The notes beneath the pieces are model-generated. The model was given only the letters and a program-made list of their open reading frames with translations. It did no database searches and was not told the origin of the DNA. Shown here one piece after another: positions 26,799 through 37,713 of a stretch of DNA of 64,000 bases (position 1 is the first letter of the stretch; every line of letters starts with the position of its first letter). A program made the position numbers and the translations under genes. This stretch comes from Endobacterium cereale (lineage in GTDB: Bacteria > Pseudomonadota > Alphaproteobacteria > Rhizobiales > Rhizobiaceae): the NCBI RefSeq assembly GCF_009617585.1, contig NZ_WIXI01000022.1:649747-713746 (forward strand), read 5' to 3'.

Positions 26799-27791
26799 TT
26801 ACAGCTTGCGCACTTCCACCGGCGTCGCTTCGGCGACGGCCAGGCGGTTGACCAGAGGAAGCTTGAACGGTGCTGCCGCAATCTCGAACACGTCGCCCGG
26901 CTCGGTCTTGACGCCTTCGGAAAAGGACAGCGTCGCGGTGCCGAAGAAATGCACATGCAGATCGCCCGGCCGGCGAAAGATATCGTATTTGAAATTGTGG
27001 TGTTCGAGATTGGCAAACGTGTGCGACATGTTCGCCTCGCCCGACAGGAACGGCTTTTCGAACACGGTCTTGCCATCACGCAGAATACGCGACGTGCCTT
27101 CGACATGATCCGGCAGATCGCCGACGATCAGCTCGGGTCCGAGCCCGGCCTGGCGCAGCTTGGAATGGGCGAGCCAGAGATAGTTGCCCTTTTCGGTGAC
27201 GTGGTCTGAAAACTCGTTGGCGAGGCAGAAGCCGACACGGTAGGTGACGCCGTCATCACCGATCAGATAAATACCGGCCAGTTCCGGTTCTTCGCCGCCA
27301 TCGAGCGCGAAGGCAGGCGAAGCCAGATCCTCGCCGGTGCCGCGCAGCTGCGAACCGTCGCCCTTATAAAACCATTCCGGCTGCACGCCTTCCTGACCGG
27401 GTTTTGGCTTGCCGCCTTCGACGCCCATCAGGAACATGCGCATGGAATCGGTCGGCTTTTCCGCCGATTGCGCTGCCTTGTGCATCTTGTCGCGGCCATC
27501 GGCCGAACCGAGATGGGTAAGACCGGTGCCGGCAACGATGAAATGCGCCGGATCGGGATGGGTAATGGGAAGCAGGATGCGCTTTTCCGCCGCTGCTTGT
27601 TCAAGATCGACGACGTCACCAAGACCGGCTTCGTCGATCTGTTCGGCAAGCGACCTGCCGGCCGCGATGGCCTGCTTTGCCAGCTCGTATGTGGCGCTGA
27701 CGCCATTGACGACACGGGCATCGCCTTCACCATTCCATGCAACGACGCGCACAGCGCCAGATGCATCCGCAACCTGAAGAATTCGCAGCAT
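26799..27791 (-). CDS. gguC: AraD1/GguC family protein (fumarylacetoacetase superfamily)
   Basis: About 330 residues related to GguC, encoded with chvE-gguAB in Agrobacterium, and to the AraD1 group of the fumarylacetoacetate hydrolase superfamily. Typical superfamily stretches are FIVAGTGLTHLGSA, EPELAGIYLIGDDG, YRVGFCLANEFSDH and LRQAGLGPELIVGDLP. Members act on 2-keto-3-deoxy sugar acids or diketo acids, so it may process the product of the dehydratase encoded two genes downstream. The exact reaction is not established. The ATG at 27791 follows AGGGTGA. As first gene of the unit it shares a 324-nt divergent promoter region with ytfQ. Confidence 0.85.
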   Translation of the reverse strand: MLRILQVADASGAVRVVAWNGEGDARVVNGVSATYELAKQAIAAGRSLAEQIDEAGLGDVVDLEQAAAEKRILLPITHPDPAHFIVAGTGLTHLGSADGRDKMHKAAQSAEKPTDSMRMFLMGVEGGKPKPGQEGVQPEWFYKGDGSQLRGTGEDLASPAFALDGGEEPELAGIYLIGDDGVTYRVGFCLANEFSDHVTEKGNYLWLAHSKLRQAGLGPELIVGDLPDHVEGTSRILRDGKTVFEKPFLSGEANMSHTFANLEHHNFKYDIFRRPGDLHVHFFGTATLSFSEGVKTEPGDVFEIAAAPFKLPLVNRLAVAEATPVEVRKL

Positions 27792-28115
27792 CAAACAATC
27801 ACCCTAGGTGTTTTTCTCCCACCCGGCGCCTCCTCAGGGCCGGACACTCAGCGGCATCTGCGCCATAGTGACGCTTCGCCTATAAATATGACTATTGGAT
27901 CAGAGATCGGATTGTCAAGAAGTGGAATCGGCAGACACAAGTCCATCAATATGAAGGCGCCGCCTAGATTTTGGGCAATTTAAATCGTTTGCATTTCGCA
28001 ATTGTACCGAAACAGCGTGAGAATGTCATTTATCGACAAAGATTCCGCTTGCAAAAGTATGACTATATGATCAGTTAGCGATGCACTTGCTATTTCATCT
28101 CTGGGAGGATTTAAG
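27792..28115. promoter_or_regulatory. Divergent control region gguC / ytfQ with two matching operators
   Basis: Two copies of a 17-nt element are present: TATGACTATTGGATCAG (27887-27903) and TATGACTATATGATCAG (28058-28074). They differ at two positions and contain the imperfect dyad TGACTATnnGATCA. One lies toward each gene, 97 nt from gguC and 42 nt from ytfQ. The best candidate ligand is the GntR/FadR-type regulator encoded at the end of the ytf operon. The ytfQ ribosome site is GGGAGGA. The spacing suggests coordinated repression of both arms, possibly by looping. Confidence 0.65.
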
Positions 28116-29075
28116 ATGAGAACAGCATTCGCGGCGCTTGGCGTCGCATTTACACTTTCCTTGGCATCCAGTGTTTCCGCAGCATCGCTGACGGTTGGTT
28201 TCTCGCAGATCGGCTCTGAGTCGGGCTGGCGTGCGGCCGAAACCACTGTCACCAAGCAGGAAGCCGAAAAGCGTGGCGTCACGCTGAAATTCGCCGACGC
28301 GCAGCAGAAGCAGGAAAATCAGATCAAGGCCATCCGCGGCTTTATTGCCCAGGGCGTCGATGCGATCCTGATCGCACCGGTCGTTGCGACCGGCTGGGAT
28401 GCCGTGCTGAAGGAAGCCAAGGAAGAAAAGATCCCGGTCATTCTGCTCGACCGCGAGATCGAATCGCCGAAGGACCTTTATCTGACCGCCGTGACCTCCG
28501 ATCAGGTTCACGAAGGCAAGGTCGCCGGCGAGTGGCTTGCCAAGGATGTCGGTTCCAAGGACTGCAAGGTCGTGGAACTGCAGGGCACGACGGGTTCTTC
28601 GCCGGCCATCAACCGCAAGAAGGGTTTCGAGGAAGGCATCAAGGCCGCTTCGAACATCAAGATCGTCCGTTCGCAGACCGGTGACTTCACCCGCACCAAG
28701 GGCAAGGAAGTCATGGAAAGCTTTATCAAGGCGGAAGGCGGCGGCAAGGATATCTGTGCCGTTTACGCCCATAATGACGACATGGCCGTCGGGGCCATCC
28801 AGGCGATCAAGGAAGCCGGCCTGAAGCCGGGCACCGATATCAAGATCGTCTCGATCGACGCCGTGCCGGACATCTTTCAGGCCATGGCGAAGGGTGAAGC
28901 CAACGCCACCGTTGAGCTGACCCCGAACATGGCCGGCCCGGCCTTCGATGCGCTCGAAGCGTATCTGAAGGACAAGAAGGAGCCGAAAAAGTGGATCCAG
29001 ACCGAATCCAAGCTCTACACCCAGAAGGACGACCCGATGAAGGTGTACGAGTCCAAGAAGGGCCTCGGCTACTGA
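28116..29075 (+). CDS. ytfQ: Galactofuranose-type sugar-binding protein YtfQ
   Basis: Periplasmic binding protein (319 residues) of a CUT2 ABC importer; E. coli YtfQ binds galactofuranose. The signal peptide ends SVSA-ASL. The mature chain matches YtfQ closely: LTVGFSQIGSESGWRAAET, KQENQIKAIRGFIAQGVDA, IAPVVATGWD, TRTKGKEVMESFIKAE, VYAHNDDMAVGAIQAIKEAG and VELTPNMAGPAFDALE. It is the first gene of an operon with ytfR, ytfT, yjfF and a GntR regulator. A hairpin follows it, consistent with higher expression than the membrane parts. Confidence 0.93.
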   Translation: MRTAFAALGVAFTLSLASSVSAASLTVGFSQIGSESGWRAAETTVTKQEAEKRGVTLKFADAQQKQENQIKAIRGFIAQGVDAILIAPVVATGWDAVLKEAKEEKIPVILLDREIESPKDLYLTAVTSDQVHEGKVAGEWLAKDVGSKDCKVVELQGTTGSSPAINRKKGFEEGIKAASNIKIVRSQTGDFTRTKGKEVMESFIKAEGGGKDICAVYAHNDDMAVGAIQAIKEAGLKPGTDIKIVSIDAVPDIFQAMAKGEANATVELTPNMAGPAFDALEAYLKDKKEPKKWIQTESKLYTQKDDPMKVYESKKGLGY

Positions 29076-29100
29076 TCCCTGCCCTCAAGGCATAATCAGC

Positions 29101-29123
29101 GCGGGCATTTATCGGATGCCCGC
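29101..29123 (+). other. Hairpin between ytfQ and ytfR
   Basis: A perfect 8-bp stem GCGGGCAT / ATGCCCGC (29101-29108, 29116-29123) with a 7-nt loop lies 25 nt past the ytfQ stop. No U tract follows, so it looks like an mRNA-stabilising element protecting the binding-protein transcript rather than a terminator. Confidence 0.6.
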
Positions 29124-29193
29124 ATCACTGACGCAAGACGAGCGGCGCGATGAACACGTGCCGCTCGCCCCAAAACTATGCGGACAGGTGAGC

Positions 29194-30731
<1,538 letters not shown>

Positions 30732-30735
<4 letters not shown>

Positions 30736-31796
30736 TGAACGCCATCACCCGCCGCTTTCGCCGCCTTGCGCCGCAGATCATCGCGCTTGCCGTCATTCTG
30801 GCGATGATCACCGCCGTTGCCCCCGGCTTCCTCAATCTCTCCATCGCCAATGGCCGTATCTATGGCAGCCTGATCGACGTGCTGGTGCGCGCCGCCCCGG
30901 TGGCGCTTTTGACCATCGGCATGACGCTGGTGATCGCCACACGCGGTATAGATCTTTCGATCGGCGCGGTCATTGCCATCTGCGGTGCCGTTGCGGCGAG
31001 CCTGGTGACGCAAGGCTACAGCCTGCCGGTCGTCATTCTCGTTTCGCTCGGCGTCGGCCTGATCTGCGGCCTGTGGAACGGCATGCTGGTGGCGCTCCTC
31101 GATATCCAGCCGATCATTGCCACGCTGATCCTGATGGTGGCCGGTCGCGGTATTGCCCAGCTGATCACCGAGGGCGCCATCCTCACCTTCAACAACGACA
31201 CATTTGCAGCACTCGGCTCCGGCTCGTTTGCCGGCGTGCCGCTGCCGATCCTGATCTGGGTGGCGATGGCGCTGATCGTCGGCCTCGTGGTGCGGCGCTC
31301 GGCGCTCGGTTTCCTGATCGAGGCGACCGGCATCAACCGCCGCGCCGCGACGCTTGCCGGTGTGCGGGCAAGGTTCCTGATCTTTTTCGTCTACGCGATT
31401 TCCGGCCTGATGGCCGCGGTCGCCGGGTTGATCGTCACCGCCGACATTCGTGGCGCCGACGCCAACAATGCCGGCCTGTGGCTGGAACTCGACGCGATCC
31501 TTGCGGTTGTCATCGGCGGCACTTCGCTGAATGGCGGACGGTTTTCCATCGCAGCCTCGCTGCTCGGGGCGCTGATTATCCAGTCGATCAATACCGGCAT
31601 TCTGGTTTCGGGTTTTCCGCCGGAATTCAACCTGATCATCAAGGCCGTCATCATCGTCATCGTGTTGACCCTGCAATCACCGGCGCTTCTGACGCTGACG
31701 GCCTTCCTGCGCTTCTGGCGCAAGCGCCCGGAGATCGCTGCACCCACCAAACGAAGCGAAGTCAATGATGCCAGCGTGAAGGGGACTGCACGATGA
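30732..31796 (+). CDS. ytfT: ABC sugar permease YtfT
   Basis: First of two permeases of the galactofuranose-type importer, 354 residues with about nine or ten transmembrane helices. CUT2 markers include TRGIDLSIGAVIAI, IIATLILMVAGRGIAQL, ATGINRRAATLAGV and WLELDAILAVVIGGTSLNGG. GGAGG lies just before two adjacent in-frame ATGs (30732 and 30735); 30735 has the better spacing, 30732 forms the ATGA overlap. It couples to yjfF by another ATGA overlap at 31793. Confidence 0.91.
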
Positions 31797-32779
31797 TCCA
31801 CAGCCGCAACCTTCCCTTTGTCACGACGCTTGCCATCTTCGTCATCGCCTATGCGCTCTGCGCCCTGCAGTTTCCGGCCATGCTGTCGACGCGCGTGATC
31901 GGCAACCTGCTCGTCGACAATGCCTTCCTCGGCATAGCAGCGGTCGGCATGACCTTTGTCATCCTGTCGGGCGGCATCGACCTTTCGATCGGTTCGGTGA
32001 TCGCATTCACCAGCGTCTTTGTCGCCGTCGCGGTCGGTTCGTTCGGCCTGCATCCGCTGACGGCCTTCGCCTTGGTGCTGGTCATCTCCACCGCCTTCGG
32101 CAGCGCCATGGGGGCGATGATCCGTTATCTGCAGATCCCGCCCTTCGTGGTGACACTGGCCGGCATGTTTCTAGCACGCGGCGCGGCCTATCTGATCTCG
32201 ACGCAGTCAGTGCCGATCTCGCATCCGTTCATAGACTCCGTTCAGGAGTTTTATTTCCGCTTTCCCGGCGGTGGGCGGCTGACGGCGATGTCGATGCTGA
32301 TGATCGCGGTGTTCGTGATCGGCGGCATCATCGCCTCACGCACGAAATTCGGCGCCAATGTCTATGCGCTGGGCGGCAATCCGCAATCGGCCGAACTGAT
32401 GGGCGTTCCGGTCGGCCGCACCACGATCGGCATCTATGCGACCTCCGGCTTTCTTTCCGGTCTCGCCGGCATCGTCTACACGTTCTACACCTCCTCCGGT
32501 TATTCGCTGGCGACTGTCGGCGTCGAGCTTGACGCAATCGCAGCTGTCGTGATCGGCGGCACGCTTCTGACCGGTGGCACAGGGCTGATCGCCGGCACAT
32601 TCGTCGGCATTCTCATCCAGGGTCTGATCCAGACCTACATCGTTTTTGACGGCACATTGTCGTCTTGGTGGACGAAAATCGTCATTGGAATCCTGCTCTT
32701 CGTGTTCATCGTGTTGCAGCGCGGCATCATCTGGTATTCAAACAGGCGCATCGATATCGCACGCCTGAAGGGGGCTTGA
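31793..32779 (+). CDS. yjfF: ABC sugar permease YjfF
   Basis: Second permease of the importer, 328 residues. It carries CUT2 signatures LSGGIDLSIGSVIAFTSV, FVVTLAGMFLARGAAYLIS, YALGGNPQSAELMGVPV and GVELDAIAAVVIGGTLLTGG. YtfT and YjfF are thought to form the heterodimeric channel served by YtfQ and YtfR. It overlaps ytfT by 4 nt, and the regulator gene begins 1 nt after its stop, so all five genes form one transcript. Confidence 0.91.
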   Translation: MIHSRNLPFVTTLAIFVIAYALCALQFPAMLSTRVIGNLLVDNAFLGIAAVGMTFVILSGGIDLSIGSVIAFTSVFVAVAVGSFGLHPLTAFALVLVISTAFGSAMGAMIRYLQIPPFVVTLAGMFLARGAAYLISTQSVPISHPFIDSVQEFYFRFPGGGRLTAMSMLMIAVFVIGGIIASRTKFGANVYALGGNPQSAELMGVPVGRTTIGIYATSGFLSGLAGIVYTFYTSSGYSLATVGVELDAIAAVVIGGTLLTGGTGLIAGTFVGILIQGLIQTYIVFDGTLSSWWTKIVIGILLFVFIVLQRGIIWYSNRRIDIARLKGA

Positions 32780-32780
32780 A

Positions 32781-33539
32781 TTGGGATTGCTGGAAACGAC
32801 GATCAGCGGACGCAAACGTCGAAGCAGCCACGCGCATGTGGTCGCCGAACTCGGCAGCGCCATCGTTTCCGGCGAGCTTCCAGAAGGCTCGATCCTGCCA
32901 GGAGACAACGAGCTTTCGGCCCGTTTCAGCGTATCGCGTACCGTGCTGCGCGAAGCGATGAAGACATTGACCGCCAAACGGCTGATCGAACCGAAGGCCC
33001 GCGTCGGCACCCGCGTCCTGCCCCGCGACAGCTGGAACTTTTTCGATCCCGACGTGCTGGGCTGGCGCTGCGATGCCGGCATCGACCATGCCTTCATCGA
33101 TTACATCGCCGAAATGCGCAATGCGCTGGAGCCGGCGGCAGCCGCAGCAGCAGCCGTTCGCGCGACAAGCGACGATATCATCGCGCTTTATGCCATCGCC
33201 GCCCGTTTCGACGACCTTTCGCATACGCCGGAAACCATCGCGAAGGTCGATCTCGAGTTTCATCTCGCGGTCGCGCGCATGTCGGGCAACCCATTCATGC
33301 GCTCCGCAAGCGCCCTGATTGAGGCGGCGCTCGCGATCTCTTTCCAACTGTCTTCGCCGGCGGCATCGCCCGAAAAGATCGACGAAGTAGCCAGCAACCA
33401 TCTGCGCATCGCCCATGCCATCGCGAGCCGCGATCCGGCCAAGGCGATCGCCGCCATGCAGCATGTCATCGATGTCGGCAAAAGCCGTATTCTCGGTTCG
33501 ATGGACCGCACGGCCGAACTGGAAAATCTGTCTATCTGA
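32781..33539 (+). CDS. FadR-subfamily GntR regulator of the sugar operons
   Basis: DNA-binding regulator of 252 residues. The winged helix-turn-helix (~18-85) shows IVSGELPEGSILPGDNELSARFSVSRTVLREAMKTL. The FCD ligand-binding domain (~105-235) has the metal/ligand residues Asp and His in VDLEFHLAVARMSGNPFM and a His in NHLRIAHAIASRD. It starts with TTG 32781, preceded by AAGGGGG at 6 nt, directly after yjfF. FadR/FCD proteins commonly sense sugar acids, so the ligand may be arabonate, galactonate or a derivative. The twin elements in 27887-28074 are its likely operators. Confidence 0.88.
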   Translation: MGLLETTISGRKRRSSHAHVVAELGSAIVSGELPEGSILPGDNELSARFSVSRTVLREAMKTLTAKRLIEPKARVGTRVLPRDSWNFFDPDVLGWRCDAGIDHAFIDYIAEMRNALEPAAAAAAAVRATSDDIIALYAIAARFDDLSHTPETIAKVDLEFHLAVARMSGNPFMRSASALIEAALAISFQLSSPAASPEKIDEVASNHLRIAHAIASRDPAKAIAAMQHVIDVGKSRILGSMDRTAELENLSI

Positions 33540-33591
33540 CGGCTTTTGTCTGCTTGCTTGACCGCAGCCGAGAAGTCTCTATCTGGGCGGC

Positions 33592-34392
33592 ATGAGCACC
33601 CAGGACACCAACCGCACCTTTACATCCCGTTCGCGCCACCTGCGCGAAAACCTGCAGCGTATCGAAAGTGGCCGGGACAACTGGGCGCTGCGCTGGCAGG
33701 CTCTGCTGGCGATCATCGATCTGGCGATCCTTGCCTTCTTCCTGCTCGGGCCTTACCTGCGCGCCGGCCCCAGCTATCTCATCATCGACTATATGATCGC
33801 CGTGTGGATTGCCGGCGAACTGATCGCCCGGGCGATTGCCGCTCCGTCCCTGTGGGGTCTGGCGAAACGGCCGATGACGTGGGTCGATCTTTTCATTCTG
33901 GCGACGCTGCTGTTTCCGGAAGCGCTGTTCAATTTCGCCTTCCTGCGCATCATGCGTTTGTGGGCCATCAGCAATAGTCCGATTTTCCGGGTGATCCTGT
34001 TCCGCCTCGGCTGTCATCACATTCAGGACGTGATCCGGGCGGTCATCAATTTCCTGGTTTTTCTATTCGTCATCACCGGCTTCGTTTACACCAGCTTCTT
34101 TTACGGTCGACCGGGAGGGGAAGGCTTTGTCGATGCACTGTATTTCACGGTGGCCACCGTAACGACGACGGGCTTTGGCGACATCACATTGCCCGGCACG
34201 CTTGGCAAACTGACCTCGGTCGTCACCATGATCGTCGGCATTTCCCTGTTCGTGCGGCTCGCGCAGGCTGTTGTGCGCCCCTACAAGGTACGTTTTCCCT
34301 GCCCCGAATGCGGGCTGCAGCGTCACGATGCCGATGCGGTGCACTGCAAGGCTTGTGGCCACATTCTCAATATACCGGACGAAGGTAGCTGA
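33592..34392 (+). CDS. K+-channel-like membrane protein with C-terminal zinc ribbon
   Basis: A 266-residue protein shaped like a voltage-gated-type ion channel. There are four hydrophobic helices (~35-145), including a basic S4-like segment RIMRLWAISNSPIFRVILFR. A pore module follows: helix, filter TTTGFGD (residues 191-197, variant of TTVGYGD), final helix VVTMIVGISLFVRLAQAVV. The C-terminus carries a four-cysteine zinc ribbon, Cys237/Cys240 (CPEC) and Cys252/Cys255 (CKAC), unusual for a channel and perhaps a redox or metal sensor. It stands alone between the sugar operon and the signalling block. Confidence 0.85.
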   Translation: MSTQDTNRTFTSRSRHLRENLQRIESGRDNWALRWQALLAIIDLAILAFFLLGPYLRAGPSYLIIDYMIAVWIAGELIARAIAAPSLWGLAKRPMTWVDLFILATLLFPEALFNFAFLRIMRLWAISNSPIFRVILFRLGCHHIQDVIRAVINFLVFLFVITGFVYTSFFYGRPGGEGFVDALYFTVATVTTTGFGDITLPGTLGKLTSVVTMIVGISLFVRLAQAVVRPYKVRFPCPECGLQRHDADAVHCKACGHILNIPDEGS

Positions 34393-34543
34393 TATGACCG
34401 CTCGAAAATTTCTCTTGTGCCGATATGCCTGAACGATTTGCGACACGCTGCGGCCTCCGTGTAGAGCGCAGGCAACACGAAAGCCGGATCAGGGAAGAGA
34501 ACCCGTCGATGCGAGCCCAACAAGACGCCGGATAAAATTGTCA

Positions 34544-34768
34544 ATGAGCAGATTCAACGAGATCGAGATCGCGCTGGTCGAACGTCTGCGGGCGCTGAAG
34601 GCCAAACCCGGAAGAACGATTAATCTCCTGGACGTCAGCACACCGCTGAACGCGGCCGGATATGAACGGGATGAAATCCTGGATGTTCTTTCAGCGCTGG
34701 AACAGGATGGTATCCTGGCCTTTGCTCCGGCGGACAGGCTTCGCATTGTCAAACCGCTGCCCGATTGA
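34544..34768 (+). CDS. Small hypothetical protein, winged-helix-like
   Basis: A 74-residue protein I do not recognise. Its pattern (helix EIEIALVERLRALK, helix DVSTPLNAAGYERDEILDVLSALEQDGILAF, strand DRLRIVKPLPD) fits a small winged-helix fold. The ATG at 34544 is more likely than the TTG at 34538, but the ribosome site is weak. GC usage fits its neighbours. It lies between the channel gene and a receiver gene. A real gene is likely but unproven. Confidence 0.5.
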   Translation: MSRFNEIEIALVERLRALKAKPGRTINLLDVSTPLNAAGYERDEILDVLSALEQDGILAFAPADRLRIVKPLPD

Positions 34769-34926
34769 CTGTGACGCTTCGGCAGTCCGGCTGTCCACAA
34801 ACGATGATTGGCCGAACATATCGCGAGTAGCGATCACATTCTTTAGAACAACAGAAAACTCTTGAATTCCCATCCCGCTGCCTCACCTAAACACATTCGC
34901 GTCGTGACGAAGCGTGCGTAGATCGA

Positions 34927-35334
34927 GTGACAAGCAGGACGAGTGCAGTGCAGACAGCCCGCAAGACCATCGCAAGCCCTTCCATAATGCTGCTGGAGGA
35001 TGATTTGCTTCTGGCCATGGATATGGAGGAGTTTCTTGCAGGTCGCGGTTATGAGGTCATCGGCCCGTATGGCCGTGTGGAAGATGCCCTGGAGGCGCTT
35101 GAGACGACCGAAATTGACGGTGCAGTCGTTGACCTGAACCTCCATGGGAAATTGTCTTTTCCCGTCATTGATCGCCTGCGCTGTCGCAACCTGCCTGTGA
35201 TCGTCTGTAGCGGTTACGCCGAACTGCCTGAATTGAAACAGAAGCTGGCCGGCCTGCCGCTATTGCCGAAGCCCTGGAACCCGCGAAAGCTTGAGCGTCT
35301 GCTGGAGGACGTATTCGAGGCCGTACCACGGTAA
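34927..35334 (+). CDS. Stand-alone response regulator receiver
   Basis: A 135-residue single receiver domain without output domain. Phospho-acceptor Asp69 lies in GAVVDLNLHG; the acidic pair is in MLLEDDLLLAMD; the switch Ser and conserved Lys are in VIVCSGYAE and LPKPWNP. Single receivers of this kind in Rhizobiales often pair with HWE/HisKA_2 kinases, two of which lie in this window. The start is GTG 34927, or GTG 34948 with AGGA upstream; both lie before the conserved domain. Confidence 0.85.
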   Translation: MTSRTSAVQTARKTIASPSIMLLEDDLLLAMDMEEFLAGRGYEVIGPYGRVEDALEALETTEIDGAVVDLNLHGKLSFPVIDRLRCRNLPVIVCSGYAELPELKQKLAGLPLLPKPWNPRKLERLLEDVFEAVPR

Positions 35335-35668
35335 GTTCTTCCCGAACGCTGCAGCAAATCTTTCTAATATTTCCAGCCTCGATGAAAAGTGTGGGCGCAA
35401 TTGCTGCAATGGAAATCACATTCAATTGCGCTTCGTGACACCATATCACAATCATCTGAAGTAAATTCTCAGTGAACACGCCTCCTTAAATTGGGATATC
35501 GGATTCACTGCTTTGAAATTAGTTTCGTCTATATTTGAGACAACCAATATTCAGGATTGTACTTAGGGGGTCCCAACTCGAAACATTAATCTTCCGGTTG
35601 CGAAAATAATCAAATCGCAAAGGCTGGTCGATTGGGTTTGGGCTGGAACAATAAACTGGAGATCAGAC
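35335..35668 (+). promoter_or_regulatory. Upstream region of the chemoreceptor gene
   Basis: This 334-nt non-coding, AT-rich stretch precedes the soluble chemoreceptor. It holds a perfect 9-bp inverted repeat GCGCAATTG / CAATTGCGC (35395-35403, 35423-35431) with a 19-nt spacer, either a long hairpin after the receiver gene or a two-part operator. The chemoreceptor ribosome site is GGAG at 35656-35660, near its ATG. Confidence 0.45.
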
Positions 35669-37501
35669 ATGCCTCTTTCTCTTTCATCCGATGCGGCACG
35701 CATTCTCGATGCCATGAACCGCTCGCAGGCCGTTATCGAGTTTGATCCCAGCGGACGTGTTCTGGCTGCGAATGCAAACTTCTGCGCAGCACTCGGATAC
35801 GAGGCATCCGAGATCGTCGGCCAGCATCACAAGCTTTTCGTGCCGCCGGAAGAGGCTGCAAGCGCGGACTATGTACAGTTCTGGGCCAAGCTGGCGCGCG
35901 GCGAGTTTGACCGCCGCCAGTACAAGCGGATCGGCAAGGGCGGACGCGAGGTCTGGATAGAAGCGTCATACAATCCCGTGATGCGGGGCGGCAGAGTTTA
36001 CAAGGTGGTGAAATTCGCGACCGACATTACCGCAGCGAAACTCAAGGCCGCCGACGATGCCGGCAAGATTGCTGCCGTGTCCCGCGCGCAGGCGGTGATC
36101 GAGTTCACGCCGGATGGCAAAATCCTGACAGCCAACCAGAATTTTCTCCAGACTGTCGGCTATGACCTGAGCGAGATCGTGGGCCAGCATCACTCGATGT
36201 TCTGCGACAAGGCCTACAGCCTGACTGATGACTACAAGAACCTGTGGAAGAGCCTGCAGGCCGGCGAATTTTCCGCCTCCGAATTCAAGCGCATCGGCAA
36301 GGGCGGACGTGTTGTCCACATTCAGGCCTCCTACAACCCGATCTTCGACATGAACGGCCGCGTCTTCAAGGTCGTGAAATTCGCGACCGACATTACCGGT
36401 CGTGTTGACAACGTCGACACACTTGCTGACGGCCTCAATCATCTGGCAGCAGGCGATTTGACCGGCAACATCGGCAAGCCGTTCATTCCGTCTCTGGAAC
36501 GGCTGCGTGTCGATTTCAACCTCACTGTGGAACGTCTGCGCGATGCCATGACGACGGTTTCCCGCAATGCCAGCGGCATTGCCGCCGCATCGTCGGAAGT
36601 TCGCAGCGCCTCCAACGATCTTTCCAAGCGCACGGATGAACAGGCCGCCTCCGTCGAGGAAACGGCAGCAGCACTCGAAGAGATCACAACAACCGTGGCC
36701 GACAGCAGCCGCCGTGCCTATGAGGCCGGTCAGCTTGTCGAGACCACGCGCAGCCATGCCGAACAATCCGGCGTTGTGGTGCGCGACGCTATTTCCGCCA
36801 TGGGCGCGATCGAGAATTCCTCTCGTGAGATTTCGAACATCATCAGCGTGATCGACGAGATCGCCTTCCAGACGAACCTTCTGGCTCTGAATGCCGGCGT
36901 GGAGGCGGCGCGTGCAGGTGAAGCCGGCAAGGGTTTTGCCGTGGTGGCCCAGGAAGTGCGCGAGCTTGCGCAGCGGTCTGCGAAGGCTGCCAAGGAGATC
37001 AAGGCACTGATCACCGCCTCTGCGGCTCAGGTGAAGGAAGGCGTGGCTCTGGTCGATCGTACCGGCGCCGCACTCGACCAGATCGTCACGCAGGTCCAGC
37101 AGATCAGTGGCAATGTTACGGCGATCGTCGAGAGCGCACGCGAACAGTCCAATGGACTGGCCGAGATCAACAAGGCCGTCAACACGATCGACCAGGGCAC
37201 GCAGCAAAACGCCGCCATGGTGGAACAGTCGAATGCCGCCGCCCAGGCGCTCGCGGGAGAGGCCGAAGATCTGTTCAAGCTGATTGCCCAGTTCAATCTC
37301 GGTCATGCCGTACATGGTCAGCAACAGGCTCTGGAGGCATCCTTCAGCCGTACCGCGCAGCCGACAATGGCAAAAGCCGCGGCAAAGCCGATCTCGCGAC
37401 CGGCCCCGCATACAGCCGCGCAGCCTGCACATAAACGCGCTTCTGCGCCGGCATTTCATGGCAATGCCGCGCTGGCGCAGGACAATTGGGAAGAGTTCTG
37501 A
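35669..37501 (+). CDS. Soluble PAS-PAS methyl-accepting chemotaxis protein with CheR-docking tail
   Basis: Cytoplasmic chemoreceptor of 610 residues without transmembrane helices. Two PAS domains in tandem (~10-120 and ~130-240) share the repeated phrases EIVGQHHxx[10 protein letters not shown] and [10 protein letters not shown], showing internal duplication. A short HAMP-like linker (~245-300) precedes the methyl-accepting signalling domain (~310-545), with the hairpin tip [27 protein letters not shown]. After a low-complexity Ala/Pro tail the protein ends NWEEF (606-610), the pentapeptide that tethers CheR/CheB. PAS domains suggest sensing of redox state, oxygen or a small ligand. Confidence 0.93.
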   Translation: MPLSLSSDAARILDAMNRSQAVIEFDPSGRVLAANANFCAALGYEASEIVGQHHKLFVPPEEAASADYVQFWAKLARGEFDRRQYKRIGKGGREVWIEASYNPVMRGGRVYKVVKFATDITAAKLKAADDAGKIAAVSRAQAVIEFTPDGKILTANQNFLQTVGYDLSEIVGQHHSMFCDKAYSLTDDYKNLWKSLQAGEFSASEFKRIGKGGRVVHIQASYNPIFDMNGRVFKVVKFATDITGRVDNVDTLADGLNHLAAGDLTGNIGKPFIPSLERLRVDFNLTVERLRDAMTTVSRNASGIAAASSEVRSASNDLSKRTDEQAASVEETAAALEEITTTVADSSRRAYEAGQLVETTRSHAEQSGVVVRDAISAMGAIENSSREISNIISVIDEIAFQTNLLALNAGVEAARAGEAGKGFAVVAQEVRELAQRSAKAAKEIKALITASAAQVKEGVALVDRTGAALDQIVTQVQQISGNVTAIVESAREQSNGLAEINKAVNTIDQGTQQNAAMVEQSNAAAQALAGEAEDLFKLIAQFNLGHAVHGQQQALEASFSRTAQPTMAKAAAKPISRPAPHTAAQPAHKRASAPAFHGNAALAQDNWEEF

Positions 37502-37522
37502 TCTGAGCTATCAAGTGTGAAT

Positions 37523-37556
37523 AACGGGCGCGGGCGAACCTGCGCCCGTTTGCATT
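37523..37556 (+). terminator. Hairpin after the chemoreceptor gene
   Basis: A perfect 9-bp stem AACGGGCGC / GCGCCCGTT (37523-37531, 37542-37550) with a 10-nt loop is followed by TGCATTTA. It lies 22 nt past the stop. Probable intrinsic terminator with a broken T tract. Confidence 0.7.
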
Positions 37557-37713
37557 TATATACCAGGCTTCGGATCGCGGGTCGTGAAACTGAAATCATG
37601 TTTGGGCGTTTACATCACGGGCGTCATGCCTATGTTGGCGTCACAGGGTCGAAAAGTTTGATGTTTGCCAAATTCTCGATCGGAGCCGAACCCAGCCAGT
37701 ACCGGAGTGTGAT

